From: a virus
Length of the DNA: 44,436 nt
Virus record (IMG/VR): IMGVR_UViG_3300005534_000439
Location: 1 to 44,436 of that record
Reading direction: 5' to 3' (one strand)
Of this stretch, positions 23,481 through 30,967 are shown in pieces; within the stretch, counting starts at the first letter, position 1, and each line of letters starts with the position of its first letter. The translations under genes and the position numbers were made by a program. Under the pieces are notes generated by a model. That model was not told where the DNA came from. It saw only the letters and a list, made by a program, of their open reading frames with translations, and made no database searches.

Positions 23481-24355
23481 CAGTCAGTACCCGCCATCAG
23501 CGAATGTAGCGACCGCCGCTCTCGATCGAGAGCTGCTGCGCAAGCCGGATTGATCCACAGCACCTCGGTGCGCGGACGCGCGCCGTCGGCGTAAGTCTTG
23601 AATTCGATCCGTCGCCAGTCGTTCAGCACTTCGTCGTAAAGCGGATTTGCGTAGCCTGACAAAACGACCATGCCGACCAGGCCGCGAAGGACCTCCAGCA
23701 GCCTGGCGTGCCCATCCCCGTCAAGTTCATGCCGATAGGCGGACTTGCCGCCTTTGAACATCGATCGCGTCGCGTGAACATAGGGCGGGTCGACATAGTG
23801 AAGCGAGCTTGGCGCATCATGGCGCGTCAGAACAATCAGCGCGTCACGGTGCTCGATGACGACGCCGCGCATCCGCTCGATAATGGCGGGATAGGCGTCT
23901 GGCAGGTTTTGCCAGTCCTGCGCCGGCGTTGTGCCGCTACGGTTAGAATTAGAGCGAAACCCGGTCGACTGATGTCCGCGCTGGGTGCAGGAATGTGCAT
24001 TCGATCCAAAGCCCATGAACGACCGGATCACGAGCCTGCGCGCGCGCTCGACCGGATCGTCGGAACGATCAAAGGTGATTTCAAATTCGCGCCTGGCAAA
24101 GGGTGTGACCCGCAGCAGCTCGACCAACCGGGAGGCTTGCGCTGCATCCTGCAAAACACGGAATAGGCCGACAATGTCGTCATCGAGATCGTTATAGATT
24201 TCGGCATGGCTGCGCGGCTTGCGCAGAAGCACGCCGGCGCCGCCGCCGAAAGCTTCCGTGTAGAGCCGATGTTCTGGAAGATAAGGAATGATCGCGCGCG
24301 AGATCAGGAACTTGCCACCATGCCAACGAACGGGCGGCCGGGTGATTTCCGTCAT
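23480..24355 (-). CDS. DNA adenine methyltransferase, D12/Dam class
   Basis: This 291-residue enzyme transfers methyl from S-adenosylmethionine to adenine N6. It shows PPVRWHGGKFLISR at the start, the SAM-binding LYTEAFGGGAGVLLRKP, AEIYNDLDDDIVGLFRVL, and catalytic LHYVDPPYVHATR, the order of the D12 class. It likely protects phage DNA or alters GATC-type signals; specificity cannot be read. The ATG at 24355 overlaps the primase stop by ATGA, and its own stop abuts the helicase ATG (23480). Confidence 0.9.
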   Translation of the reverse strand: MTEITRPPVRWHGGKFLISRAIIPYLPEHRLYTEAFGGGAGVLLRKPRSHAEIYNDLDDDIVGLFRVLQDAAQASRLVELLRVTPFARREFEITFDRSDDPVERARRLVIRSFMGFGSNAHSCTQRGHQSTGFRSNSNRSGTTPAQDWQNLPDAYPAIIERMRGVVIEHRDALIVLTRHDAPSSLHYVDPPYVHATRSMFKGGKSAYRHELDGDGHARLLEVLRGLVGMVVLSGYANPLYDEVLNDWRRIEFKTYADGARPRTEVLWINPACAAALDRERRSLHSLMAGTD

Positions 24356-25530
24356 GCCGCCTCACCCTGCAGCACGTCGTTGAAATCTTGTCCCTCAGGC
24401 GCGAACGCAATCCGGATGGTGCGGCCAGGCCGGGCGTAGCGCCGAGCTGCTCGCGTCATGGCAAACCGTGTCAGCACGGCATCGCTGTCACCGTCGCCGA
24501 GCAGCACGAGCTCGCAGACGGAGTCAGGAATGGCCAGTCCTGGATCGTCGGGATCGGGATCGGGCCCTGGCACGCTTAAGGGCCGGCCGTTCGGACGCTT
24601 CGCGGTCGGGTGCGTCACTGCGGCGATCGCGCGGCCGGCCATGTTGCCGAGATCGCCGGCGGCCCAGAACGCCATGCCATCCAGGTTGCGGCCGGCCTGA
24701 TTCATCGCGGTCCAGACCGACAGCACGGTCTCGATCCCCTCACCGATCACCAGCCGCTTCGGATGATCGACCATCGCGATCGCGATATGCGCGCCGCTCT
24801 TTGAGCCGCGCATTTTCTTGGCTGGGAGGATCTCGCCGCTGTCGGGATCGATGATTTCCGCCTTGCGCGGCGGCGAGGCCATATCCGCCTCGAGCCAGGT
24901 GAAATGCAGCCCGCCGAAATGGCCGTCCGAGCGGATGAAGGCGGCGACCATCGCCGGACCCGAATGAACCACCTTCGGCCGCTTGTAGCCGCGCTCATCG
25001 ATCTCCTGGCCGTTAAAGTACGGCGCCGAGGGTAAGTAGCGCAGCCCTATGCATGACTGCGGCAGTTGAAGCCCGCGGCCTACAAGATAACGCTCCGCAT
25101 GTGAGCAGGAGATCGGCAGCGCAGCTTTCCAGGTCTCATAAAGCCGCTTGCGTTCCTTCTCGCGGTATTTTTCCGAGGTCGCCTCGCGCGCCAGGCGCTT
25201 CTTTTCCCGCTCCTGGAATAGCCGCTCGGCCTGCGCGGGATCGATCGCGCGCCTTCCGCCGAGCCGCTCGATCGCGGCGAGAAAATCCACTCCCTCCGCC
25301 TTTTCGACCAGGCGGATCACGTCGCCGCCGTCGGCACAAACCGCACAGGCCCAACTCTCGCTGTCCGTAAACACTTCGAAGCGCTGCGAGGATTTTTTCC
25401 CGCCGCACATCGGGCACGGTCCGACCAGGCGGGCGCCGGCGCGGCGCAATTGCACATATTGCCCGGCGACGTCCGCGATCGGGTTGCGCGCGCGGATCTC
25501 GTCGAGGTCGGATTTCGAGAAGCGGGTCAT
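24352..25530 (-). CDS. Zinc-ribbon/Toprim DNA primase
   Basis: This 392-residue protein has an N-terminal CHC2-like zinc finger with C39/C42 (CPMC) and C62/C65 (CAVC). It continues through a DnaG-like region (DVIRLVEKAEGVDFLAAIER), then a Toprim domain with LVIGEGIETVLSVWTAMN and an acidic VLLGDGDSDAVLTRFAMTRA. These are the metal-binding motifs for primer synthesis. No helicase is fused; the SF3 helicase is two genes downstream. The stop overlaps the Dam start, and its start overlaps the previous gene's stop by ATGA (25527-25530). Confidence 0.88.
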   Translation of the reverse strand: MTRFSKSDLDEIRARNPIADVAGQYVQLRRAGARLVGPCPMCGGKKSSQRFEVFTDSESWACAVCADGGDVIRLVEKAEGVDFLAAIERLGGRRAIDPAQAERLFQEREKKRLAREATSEKYREKERKRLYETWKAALPISCSHAERYLVGRGLQLPQSCIGLRYLPSAPYFNGQEIDERGYKRPKVVHSGPAMVAAFIRSDGHFGGLHFTWLEADMASPPRKAEIIDPDSGEILPAKKMRGSKSGAHIAIAMVDHPKRLVIGEGIETVLSVWTAMNQAGRNLDGMAFWAAGDLGNMAGRAIAAVTHPTAKRPNGRPLSVPGPDPDPDDPGLAIPDSVCELVLLGDGDSDAVLTRFAMTRAARRYARPGRTIRIAFAPEGQDFNDVLQGEAA

Positions 25531-25859
25531 GGCGCCGAAAACTCCTCTTCGCCGCCGGCAACCGGCGCCGGCGCTTGGGCTTTCGCCCGCGCGCGACGCT
25601 CCTTGATGCGGTCCAGCAGCACCTGGTCGCCAAGGATCAGGTCGATGAGCTGCGCCAGCCCAAAGAAATCATCGCGCAGCGCGATCTGCGCCTCGATCGG
25701 CTTCTCGATGAGGCCCGCGACGATGCGTGACAGCTGCGACGATTCGATGCGCGCGGCCTCGTTGGCGGCCGCGTCCCGCATGCGGTCCAGCGTTGTCGGT
25801 TTTGCAGCCGGCAAAAGCCGCATCGCCTCATCGATCGAGATTTCGTCTGGCGGCTTCAT
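25527..25859 (-). CDS. Small hypothetical early protein, helical
   Basis: This 110-residue protein starts MKPPDEISIDEAMRLLPAAK; the frame is open upstream but in shadow of another gene. The body is helical and charged (LDRMRDAAANEAARIESSQL, EAQIALRDDFFGLAQLIDLI). It ends in an Ala/Pro/Glu tail. The SIDEAMRLLP..KP start resembles small phage proteins near primase, but I do not recognise a named family. It overlaps the primase start by 4 bases. Confidence 0.65.
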   Translation of the reverse strand: MKPPDEISIDEAMRLLPAAKPTTLDRMRDAAANEAARIESSQLSRIVAGLIEKPIEAQIALRDDFFGLAQLIDLILGDQVLLDRIKERRARAKAQAPAPVAGGEEEFSAP

Positions 25860-25860
25860 T

Positions 25861-26040
25861 TCAGTTTGCGTCTCCGTCGACCGGGACGCACAAGACATAG
25901 CCCTTGTGCAGCGGCGTCTTTTCGTCGAGCAGCATCTGCCGCGCGATCTCGCATGAGGACTCCGATCGGTAAGAGCCGACCTTGAACACCGCGCCTGACG
26001 CAAGGCCGCCGCCCATCAATATGATCAGAACGTAAGCCAT
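25861..26040 (-). CDS. Small membrane-anchored protein
   Basis: This 59-residue protein starts MAYVLIILMGGGLASGAVFK, a single N-terminal hydrophobic segment that could be a signal anchor. A soluble end (SYRSESSCEIARQMLLDEKT, GYVLCVPVD) has two Cys that could pair. The start is decided by GGAGG six bases before ATG 26040, and it overlaps the upstream stop (TGATG). The family is unknown. Confidence 0.7.
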   Translation of the reverse strand: MAYVLIILMGGGLASGAVFKVGSYRSESSCEIARQMLLDEKTPLHKGYVLCVPVDGDAN

Positions 26041-26318
26041 CACGATCCTCCAATCGGCCGCAGTCCTGCAGCGTTCAGCCAGTCGTTGATCCGCTGCGAC
26101 GCCTGGCGCTCGGCATCGACAAAGCCGCGCGCGGGATGCCAGGCTTTGGAGGACAACCCTGGCAGATCGATGCGAAAGCAGGCGGTGAAGTGCGAGCGCG
26201 GATCGAGCATCACGGTGCGCGATATCTCGCCGATCTCGACGCGGCCGAGCATGATGGTCTTGCACACTGCGGATACGGTGCGGAACTCGACCACGCCCTC
26301 GTGCAATTGCCGCCCCAC
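26040..26318 (-). CDS. Small hypothetical early protein
   Basis: This 92-residue protein has mixed text (VEIGEISRTVMLDPRSHFTA, IDLPGLSSKAWHPARGFVDA) and a C-terminal helix (ERQASQRINDWLNAAGLRPI). It is coupled by TGATG to the membrane protein and starts nine bases after the ParB-like stop. No motif is recognised. Protein-like composition and the overlaps support it. Confidence 0.62.
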   Translation of the reverse strand: MGRQLHEGVVEFRTVSAVCKTIMLGRVEIGEISRTVMLDPRSHFTACFRIDLPGLSSKAWHPARGFVDAERQASQRINDWLNAAGLRPIGGS

Positions 26319-26327
26319 TTGATGCCC

Positions 26328-28238
26328 TCAGCGCTTCTTCTTAGAGGTCTTTTTGGCAACCTTCTTTGCAGAGGCCGCGCGCTTGACGGGTTTGACCGCC
26401 TTCGCGGCCTTCTTCGCCTTGGCGTCGGAGATCGAGGTCAGCTTGCCGGCCTTGCTGACCGGCGGACCGTCATAGCCTTTGGCGCGCAGCTGCACGGGCA
26501 ACCATCCGGTCGGCGGGACATTCTCGATCGCGAACGACACGATCTCCGCCTTGGTGTTCTTGGCTTGCTGACGCGCGAGATCGGCGCCGAGCGCTTCCTC
26601 GATGGCCTTCAGGTTGAGGAGCTTGCTGACACCGCCGAAATAGTCCTTGGCATCGAACGCGCCGCGGGCGGCCGCATTGAAGGCCCTGGCGTCGATCGCG
26701 TTACAGATTGCCATCGCGCCGTCACTCGGATCGTTATGATCGACAGAGGTGTGCTGGAAATCGAGCGCGCTTGCCGCAACCTGCGTCAGCAGCGATATGC
26801 GCTCGGCCGGCTTGAGCTTCTGCGCCAACGGCAACGCGCTCTTCATCTCGTCGGCACCGAGCAGGTCTCGCCCCTCGCGACTGCCAAGCCCGCTGACCGA
26901 TATCTTGACTCCGCAATTGCTGTAGCAGCCTACGCCAGCGATCAGCACCGATAACGCGAGCTGCTCGTCCTGGATCAGCGCGGTCGCAGCCGCCTTGGTC
27001 AACTGGATCGAGAGCCGGTGCAGCAGCGCCTGCGAGATATCTTCCTCGTCGGCTTCCGCCGGCGTTTGCGGCTTTGCCGGTTTGACAGGATCAGCTTTCG
27101 CGGTTCCCGCCGGAGCGGCTATCGCCTCGGCCGGCCGCTTCACCCCATGGATGACGACGAGACGGCCGTCCTCGATATCGACGATGCAGCCCAACTGTTT
27201 CTTTTTCTTGATGTCGAAACTGCGCGCCCTGACGGCCGCTTCGATCGCCTCGAGCTGCTTTTCGAGCTGCTCGCGCCTTTCGTCGGCTTCGGCGCTATAA
27301 TCCTCGCCGATCTGTTCGATCTCGGTGCGGAGCTTGGTGGCGCGCGCCTCCTCGTCGCCCTCATAGAGCAATTCCTTCGGCTTCGATTGCGGCCAGAACT
27401 TTGCTCCATGCGGCAGGTCGGATTCAATATCTGCCCAGCCCCAGCCGGCGGCCTTGAGCTGCTCGCATTTGGCATCGAGCGCACGCCGCGCCATTTGCTT
27501 GAGGAGCGTCTCGTCGCTGATGATATGCGAATTGCCGAATAGATCCTCGGTGACGATCCCGCCGGCCGCCCGATAGGCCTCGGCGCCGACATATCCCAAC
27601 AGCTGCGACACATCATCGTCGATCGCATCCGCGCCGAGCTCGCGCTTGACGTAGCTCTCGAAGATCGGTCCGCCCTTCGACAGCTTGTCGAACACTTTGT
27701 CCTGCGTCTTGTGGTCGAGGCCAAGTGTGAAGGCCTTGGCGATATCGGCCTTGATTGTGCCGTTGCGCCAGGATGCGCGGATCTTAGGCGACAGTCGCCC
27801 GAGCGCCAACGCCTGGCGGACTTCCCTCTCCGACATGCCATATTGAAGCGCGATCTCCTCGTTGGTCTTGCCGTGCGATTCCAGCCTCGCAAATGCCTCG
27901 TACTGATCGACGGGATGGAGCTGCTGCGCGGTGATCGCGGTCGTCAGCGAAAACTCGAACGCCTTGGCCTCGTCGATCTCGTGCAATGTGCAGCCGATCG
28001 GCTGATCGGAGCCTTCGCCATAGATCATGTGGAACGCGGCGAGCCGCCGGTTGCCGTTGGCAACGGAATAGAAGCCGTCGCCAGCGTCTTTCACGATCAG
28101 ATTTTCGATCTGGCCGTTGGCGTTGATGTTGGCCGCAAGCGCGGCAATGCCGTCGTCGCGTCCGGTCACCCGCGCATTGATGCCGGCGCCGTCATCCTGG
28201 CCGAATTTCAGCCTGTTGAGCGGTATCTGCAGATCCAT
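26328..28238 (-). CDS. Large ParB-like protein
   Basis: This 636-residue protein from ATG 28238 has GGAG eight bases before it. The N-terminal ParB/Srx domain includes GIAALAANINANGQIENLIV and box SVANGNRRLAAFHMIYGEG. An HTH follows (KTNEEIALQYGMSEREVRQA, then LALGRLSPKIRASW). Beyond residue 250 there is a long charged region, with a coiled coil near EADERREQLEKQLEAIEAAV, then a mostly helical domain and a Lys/Ala-rich basic tail. ParB proteins bind DNA and hydrolyse CTP. No ParA partner is visible here, so a regulatory or replication role is more likely than partition. Confidence 0.85.
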   Translation of the reverse strand: MDLQIPLNRLKFGQDDGAGINARVTGRDDGIAALAANINANGQIENLIVKDAGDGFYSVANGNRRLAAFHMIYGEGSDQPIGCTLHEIDEAKAFEFSLTTAITAQQLHPVDQYEAFARLESHGKTNEEIALQYGMSEREVRQALALGRLSPKIRASWRNGTIKADIAKAFTLGLDHKTQDKVFDKLSKGGPIFESYVKRELGADAIDDDVSQLLGYVGAEAYRAAGGIVTEDLFGNSHIISDETLLKQMARRALDAKCEQLKAAGWGWADIESDLPHGAKFWPQSKPKELLYEGDEEARATKLRTEIEQIGEDYSAEADERREQLEKQLEAIEAAVRARSFDIKKKKQLGCIVDIEDGRLVVIHGVKRPAEAIAAPAGTAKADPVKPAKPQTPAEADEEDISQALLHRLSIQLTKAAATALIQDEQLALSVLIAGVGCYSNCGVKISVSGLGSREGRDLLGADEMKSALPLAQKLKPAERISLLTQVAASALDFQHTSVDHNDPSDGAMAICNAIDARAFNAAARGAFDAKDYFGGVSKLLNLKAIEEALGADLARQQAKNTKAEIVSFAIENVPPTGWLPVQLRAKGYDGPPVSKAGKLTSISDAKAKKAAKAVKPVKRAASAKKVAKKTSKKKR

Positions 28239-28248
28239 GTTTAGTCTC

Positions 28249-28755
28249 CTAGTTCTTTTGCGCCGGCACCGGGCTGAACGCCGCGACGCCGTTATTGACT
28301 TCAAACAAGAATGGCTTTGGGTCGGACCAGTCGGCGAACTGAAGCGTGACCCGCTTCTCGGTCTCGCCCTGGTGGAAGATCATCTCGCGCACCGAGAAGT
28401 CGGGATCGTCCGGCGATTTGATCGCGGCGATAAGCTCATCAAAACTGCCCTGCAGCGTGTCGATATCGCCGTCGACGAGCACGACATTATGCGAGGGCGG
28501 AATCACGCCGCCATGCAGCTGATAGCTGCCGTCGGCGCGAAGCGTCGCCTCGACATCGCCAAGGCGATCGCAGGAGACGAATTCGATGACATCGCCTGGC
28601 TTGAGCGGCTGATTGTGCAGCTCGCACATTTGCGGATCGGCATAGCCGAGCTCGAATCCGCCTGTGACCGGCACGATGAAACCGTCAGGCGATGGCCGCG
28701 CCGGCGGACAGCTCTCGTCGACCCAATCGGCCGGATACCAGTCAAGCTCGGACAT
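28249..28755 (-). CDS. Hypothetical early protein with beta-rich domain
   Basis: This 168-residue protein from MSELDWYPADWVDESCPPAR has AGGGAGG placed to favour ATG 28755 over the adjacent ATG 28758. It shows FIVPVTGGFELGYADPQMCE, LKPGDVIEFVSCDRLGDVEA and a C-terminal KRVTLQFADWSDPKPFLFEV. It is mostly strand; the PGDVIEFVS segment resembles a small barrel. No family is recognised. A TGATG overlap couples it to the gene above. Confidence 0.62.
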   Translation of the reverse strand: MSELDWYPADWVDESCPPARPSPDGFIVPVTGGFELGYADPQMCELHNQPLKPGDVIEFVSCDRLGDVEATLRADGSYQLHGGVIPPSHNVVLVDGDIDTLQGSFDELIAAIKSPDDPDFSVREMIFHQGETEKRVTLQFADWSDPKPFLFEVNNGVAAFSPVPAQKN

Positions 28756-28757
28756 CA

Positions 28758-28913
28758 TCAGCCTCCCTGTTTTTCGCGAACGAGTTGCGCCGTCTCGCGA
28801 TAGCGCTGGCGTAGCACCTCGCGGGTGCCTTGCGGCCCGGATGATCCGATCGGGATCAGCGCCTCGAGGATCGCGATCTGGTTGAGCAGGATCTGGCGTT
28901 CGATGTCGGTCAT
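28758..28913 (-). CDS. Microprotein, helical
   Basis: This 51-residue protein starts MTDIERQILLNQIAILEALI, with AGGTGG seven bases upstream. Two helices (QILLNQIAILEALIPIG, REVLRQRYRETAQLVREKQ) resemble a small dimerising coiled coil. It overlaps the upstream gene stop by ATGA (28910-28913) and the downstream start by TGATG. Function unknown. Confidence 0.62.
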   Translation of the reverse strand: MTDIERQILLNQIAILEALIPIGSSGPQGTREVLRQRYRETAQLVREKQGG

Positions 28914-29281
28914 ATGCGCCACCTGGCCCAGATGTGGCCGGCGAGCAGGCAAGCAGCCAGCTGCGCAAAGTCGCCGCTGCGCACGAAACCGAGCGCGGCG
29001 GCGGCAGCAAAAATCGCAAGCATAAAGCGAAACGAGCGCTTGCCCTCAGACTGCACTTTCAGAGCGTGATATTTCGCTTCGATCACCTGCACCTGCGCCG
29101 CGACGGCGATCGCGCTCTCCGGTGACCGGAAGCCGGCATCAGCCTGAAGCTGAGCCAGCTCTTTCCCCAGGCGAGACAGCTTCATTCTTAAATCTCGCCC
29201 CTGGACGGTCCGCACGACCGGGTCCTCCAGCAGCGCAACGATGCGCTGCATCAGGAGCACCATGTCGTGTTCCATGCTCAT
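28910..29281 (-). CDS. Small protein with C-terminal membrane segments
   Basis: This 123-residue protein has an N-terminal 80 residues that are helical and charged (MVLLMQRIVALLEDPVVRTV, LRMKLSRLGKELAQLQADAG). The last 40 contain one or two hydrophobic segments (RFMLAIFAAAAALGFVRSG and FAQLAACLLAGHIWARW). This suggests a membrane-anchored coiled-coil protein. No holin signature beyond this is visible, and its place in the early operon argues against a lysis role. ATGA overlaps on both sides support it. Confidence 0.62.
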   Translation of the reverse strand: MSMEHDMVLLMQRIVALLEDPVVRTVQGRDLRMKLSRLGKELAQLQADAGFRSPESAIAVAAQVQVIEAKYHALKVQSEGKRSFRFMLAIFAAAAALGFVRSGDFAQLAACLLAGHIWARWRI

Positions 29282-29505
29282 TCGCCCTGCTCCGCGAAAA
29301 GCTCGAGCGACGCCGCTTTCGCCCGTTTGAGATCGATGACGAACTGGTCGATGTCGTCTGGCCCCATCATGATGAAGCCGTTGCCATGTTTCATGCGGAT
29401 GGTCACGTGGCCGGCCTCGCTCTCGATCGTCCAGTTTCGCACCGACTGACCGCTGTCGTCGTCAGCGTCTCTGAGGATACGCTCGATGGTGATCCGTGCG
29501 GGCAT
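29278..29505 (-). CDS. Small hypothetical beta-rich protein
   Basis: This 75-residue protein from MPARITIERILRDADDDSGQ has GGAGGGAGAAGG just upstream, deciding the start. The text WTIESEAGHVTIRMKHGNGF then IMMGPDDIDQFVIDLKRAKA suggests a small sheet plus a C-terminal helix. Its start overlaps the upstream stop by TGATG and its end overlaps the next start by ATGA. Function unknown. Confidence 0.66.
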   Translation of the reverse strand: MPARITIERILRDADDDSGQSVRNWTIESEAGHVTIRMKHGNGFIMMGPDDIDQFVIDLKRAKAASLELFAEQGE

Positions 29506-29837
29506 CAGCCTTCTCCCTCCACCAGATACGCCGCCGCGCGCCCGAGCGGCGAGGCCGGCGAGCCGTCCGGATTGCGCTTCATCGCGTGATGGATGTCTGC
29601 TGCCGGGCAGCCATATTGCAAAAGCATCGACATCAGGATCGCGCCGTCGCTTGCGAGCACGTCGACCTGCGAATTGACCTGTTGGGCGGACAGGAACACT
29701 TCCTTGATCGGCCCGAGCTCGCCCTTGGCGATACAGGCCACCTCGCGGCCGAGCCCGATCTTGTAGCGCTGGCGATCGTGCTCGATCGCGATCGTCTCGT
29801 GGGCGCGGCGATTGGCGAGGCGATGGCGGTGGGTCAT
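29505..29837 (-). CDS. TSCPD-like domain protein
   Basis: This 110-residue protein contains GPIKEVFLSAQQVNSQVDVL, ASDGAILMSMLLQYGCPAAD and MKRNPDGSPASPLGRAAAYL. The order of EVFL, a DxAIL.S..LQ.G helix, then R.PDG.PASPLG resembles the TSCPD domain that ends vitamin-B12-dependent ribonucleotide reductases. Here it stands alone, as in several phage proteins. The catalytic reductase domain is absent, so a direct reductase role is not supported. Confidence 0.6.
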   Translation of the reverse strand: MTHRHRLANRRAHETIAIEHDRQRYKIGLGREVACIAKGELGPIKEVFLSAQQVNSQVDVLASDGAILMSMLLQYGCPAADIHHAMKRNPDGSPASPLGRAAAYLVEGEG

Positions 29838-30064
29838 GGTGACGCTCCATCATCCAAAACCGCATCGACGAGCCCTTCTTCGACGACGGTATCAACGATG
29901 CGCCTGGCCAATTCGTTGACCCGGCAACCGCGCCGTTGAGCATGAGGGATAAGCAAATCCAGCAGATCCGTTGGAAACAGAACGGTCCTACAGCCACGCG
30001 CCGGCGACGACGAAGCCGTCGCGCCGAGCGCGGTGTCGACGATGCTGCGCATCGCGACGGTCAT
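29834..30064 (-). CDS. Small ribbon-helix-helix-like protein
   Basis: This 76-residue protein starts at MTVAMRSIVDTALGA, where ATG overlaps the upstream stop as ATGA. The second half, CRTVLFPTDLLDLLIPHAQR then RGCRVNELARRIVDTVVEEG, has a strand followed by two helices, the ribbon-helix-helix DNA-binding layout. It may be a regulator of the early operon. The fold call is by eye only. Confidence 0.55.
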   Translation of the reverse strand: MTVAMRSIVDTALGATASSSPARGCRTVLFPTDLLDLLIPHAQRRGCRVNELARRIVDTVVEEGLVDAVLDDGASP

Positions 30065-30297
30065 GGCGACACCCTCGCTTCCGGCCAGTACCACGTTCCG
30101 TTCGCCGCCCGACGCCGGCGCGGGCGCTGGATCGCTTTGACGATCACAAAGCCGTCGCCGATCGAACGTGTCGTCACCAGGCCGTCGCGGACCAGCTCCT
30201 CGATCGCCGCACTCTCGGCCGCGAGCAGACCATCGCGCTCGCCGGCGAGATCAAGCGCAAAGGCAGCGGCGCGAGACAGGATTGGTGGCCGGCTCAT
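30061..30297 (-). CDS. Small hypothetical winged-helix-like protein
   Basis: This 78-residue protein has helical ILSRAAAFALDLAGERDGLL, then AAIEELVRDGLVTTRSIGDG and FVIVKAIQRPRRRRAANGTW. Two helices followed by a beta hairpin resemble a compact winged helix, and the C-terminus is basic. It overlaps both neighbours by ATGA. Function unknown. Confidence 0.6.
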   Translation of the reverse strand: MSRPPILSRAAAFALDLAGERDGLLAAESAAIEELVRDGLVTTRSIGDGFVIVKAIQRPRRRRAANGTWYWPEARVSP

Positions 30298-30398
30298 GGC
30301 TTACTCGCTTCGATTCTGCCGGCCGGGGCTATCCTCGATAATCTCCAAGGCGCGCCGCCCATGTGGCCCGTGAAAGTGGACCATGAATCACTCACCAC
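30294..30398 (-). CDS. Possible 34-residue microgene
   Basis: A GTG at 30398 is preceded by GGAGG five bases away, and the stop overlaps the next start by ATGA. Both junctions are what a translated, coupled gene would show. The peptide (SDSWSTFTGHMGGAPWRLSR, then IAPAGRIEASKP) is short and its composition is not decisive. Confidence 0.4.
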   Translation of the reverse strand: MVSDSWSTFTGHMGGAPWRLSRIAPAGRIEASKP

Positions 30399-30837
30399 GT
30401 TGACCTCCGCCGGTGCACCAGCTCGGACGTGACACGAGAGTGTTAACTGTGAATTGGTCATTTGTCGGCTGCTTGCCGGTGGGGGCGGGCTGGGAGAGAA
30501 GGGCGCGGATGATCCCGGCTGGCCCACTCCCGCCATACTCATGGGCTTCCAGTGCCTTCGCACACGTCTCCACCGTCACCGGGTCCAGCGCGGCGGGGGA
30601 TGGAGCGCGGAGGCTGGCGACGATCAGCTTTATTTCATCGCGCGACAGAAGCGTCTCGACGCCGAATTTTTGCAGGCGATCCGCCAGCGCCTCTTTCACC
30701 TGCATTGCGTCAGTCATGGCTAGGCTCCGTACACAAGGCCATCGCGGATATGTCGTGAAGGGCTGATACTCGCTCATTCCCCGTCTCTCTAAGTAGTCGT
30801 CGAGGAATTCGTATGGGTCGATTCCAGCGCGGATCAC
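30388..30837 (-). CDS. Hypothetical early protein
   Basis: From GTG 30837 (GTGA overlap with the broken gene above) this gives 149 residues: IRAGIDPYEFLDDYLERRGM, then MTDAMQVKEALADRLQKFGV, then ETLLSRDEIKLIVASLRAPS, ending in a Pro/Ser-rich tail. An internal ATG at 30717 has GGAG seven bases upstream and could start a 109-residue form or a separate gene. Third codon positions before 30717 are about 60 percent G/C, so that segment looks translated too. Function unknown. Confidence 0.55.
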   Translation of the reverse strand: MIRAGIDPYEFLDDYLERRGMSEYQPFTTYPRWPCVRSLAMTDAMQVKEALADRLQKFGVETLLSRDEIKLIVASLRAPSPAALDPVTVETCAKALEAHEYGGSGPAGIIRALLSQPAPTGKQPTNDQFTVNTLVSRPSWCTGGGQRGE

Positions 30838-30967
30838 GCAAAAATATCGGTGATGGCGTCGATCGCGTAATCCTGCGCGCTTGTGAAATGGATATCTCGG
30901 TCCTTAAAGGTTTCGATCCAGTGCTCGCAAACTTTAGCGCAGCGTTGCGTTCCGCCTCCTCGCTCAT
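30834..30967 (-). pseudogene. Frameshifted microgene (44 residues when repaired)
   Basis: ATG 30967 overlaps the methyltransferase stop (ATGA). The first codons read MSEEAERNAALKF. At 30929-30931 the coding strand has TTT; adding one T joins to a frame reading CEHWIETFKDRDIHF, then TSAQDYAIDAITDIFA and a stop that overlaps the next GTG. That frame has clearly higher G/C in third positions than the unshifted one. It is a one-base deletion, a sequence error, or a programmed shift. Confidence 0.5.

Noticed and set aside
28910-29281. Holin call for the protein with C-terminal membrane segments
   Set aside because: It is in the early operon, not beside an endolysin, and its long N-terminal coiled coil is not holin-like. 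Lysis genes probably lie left of the window.
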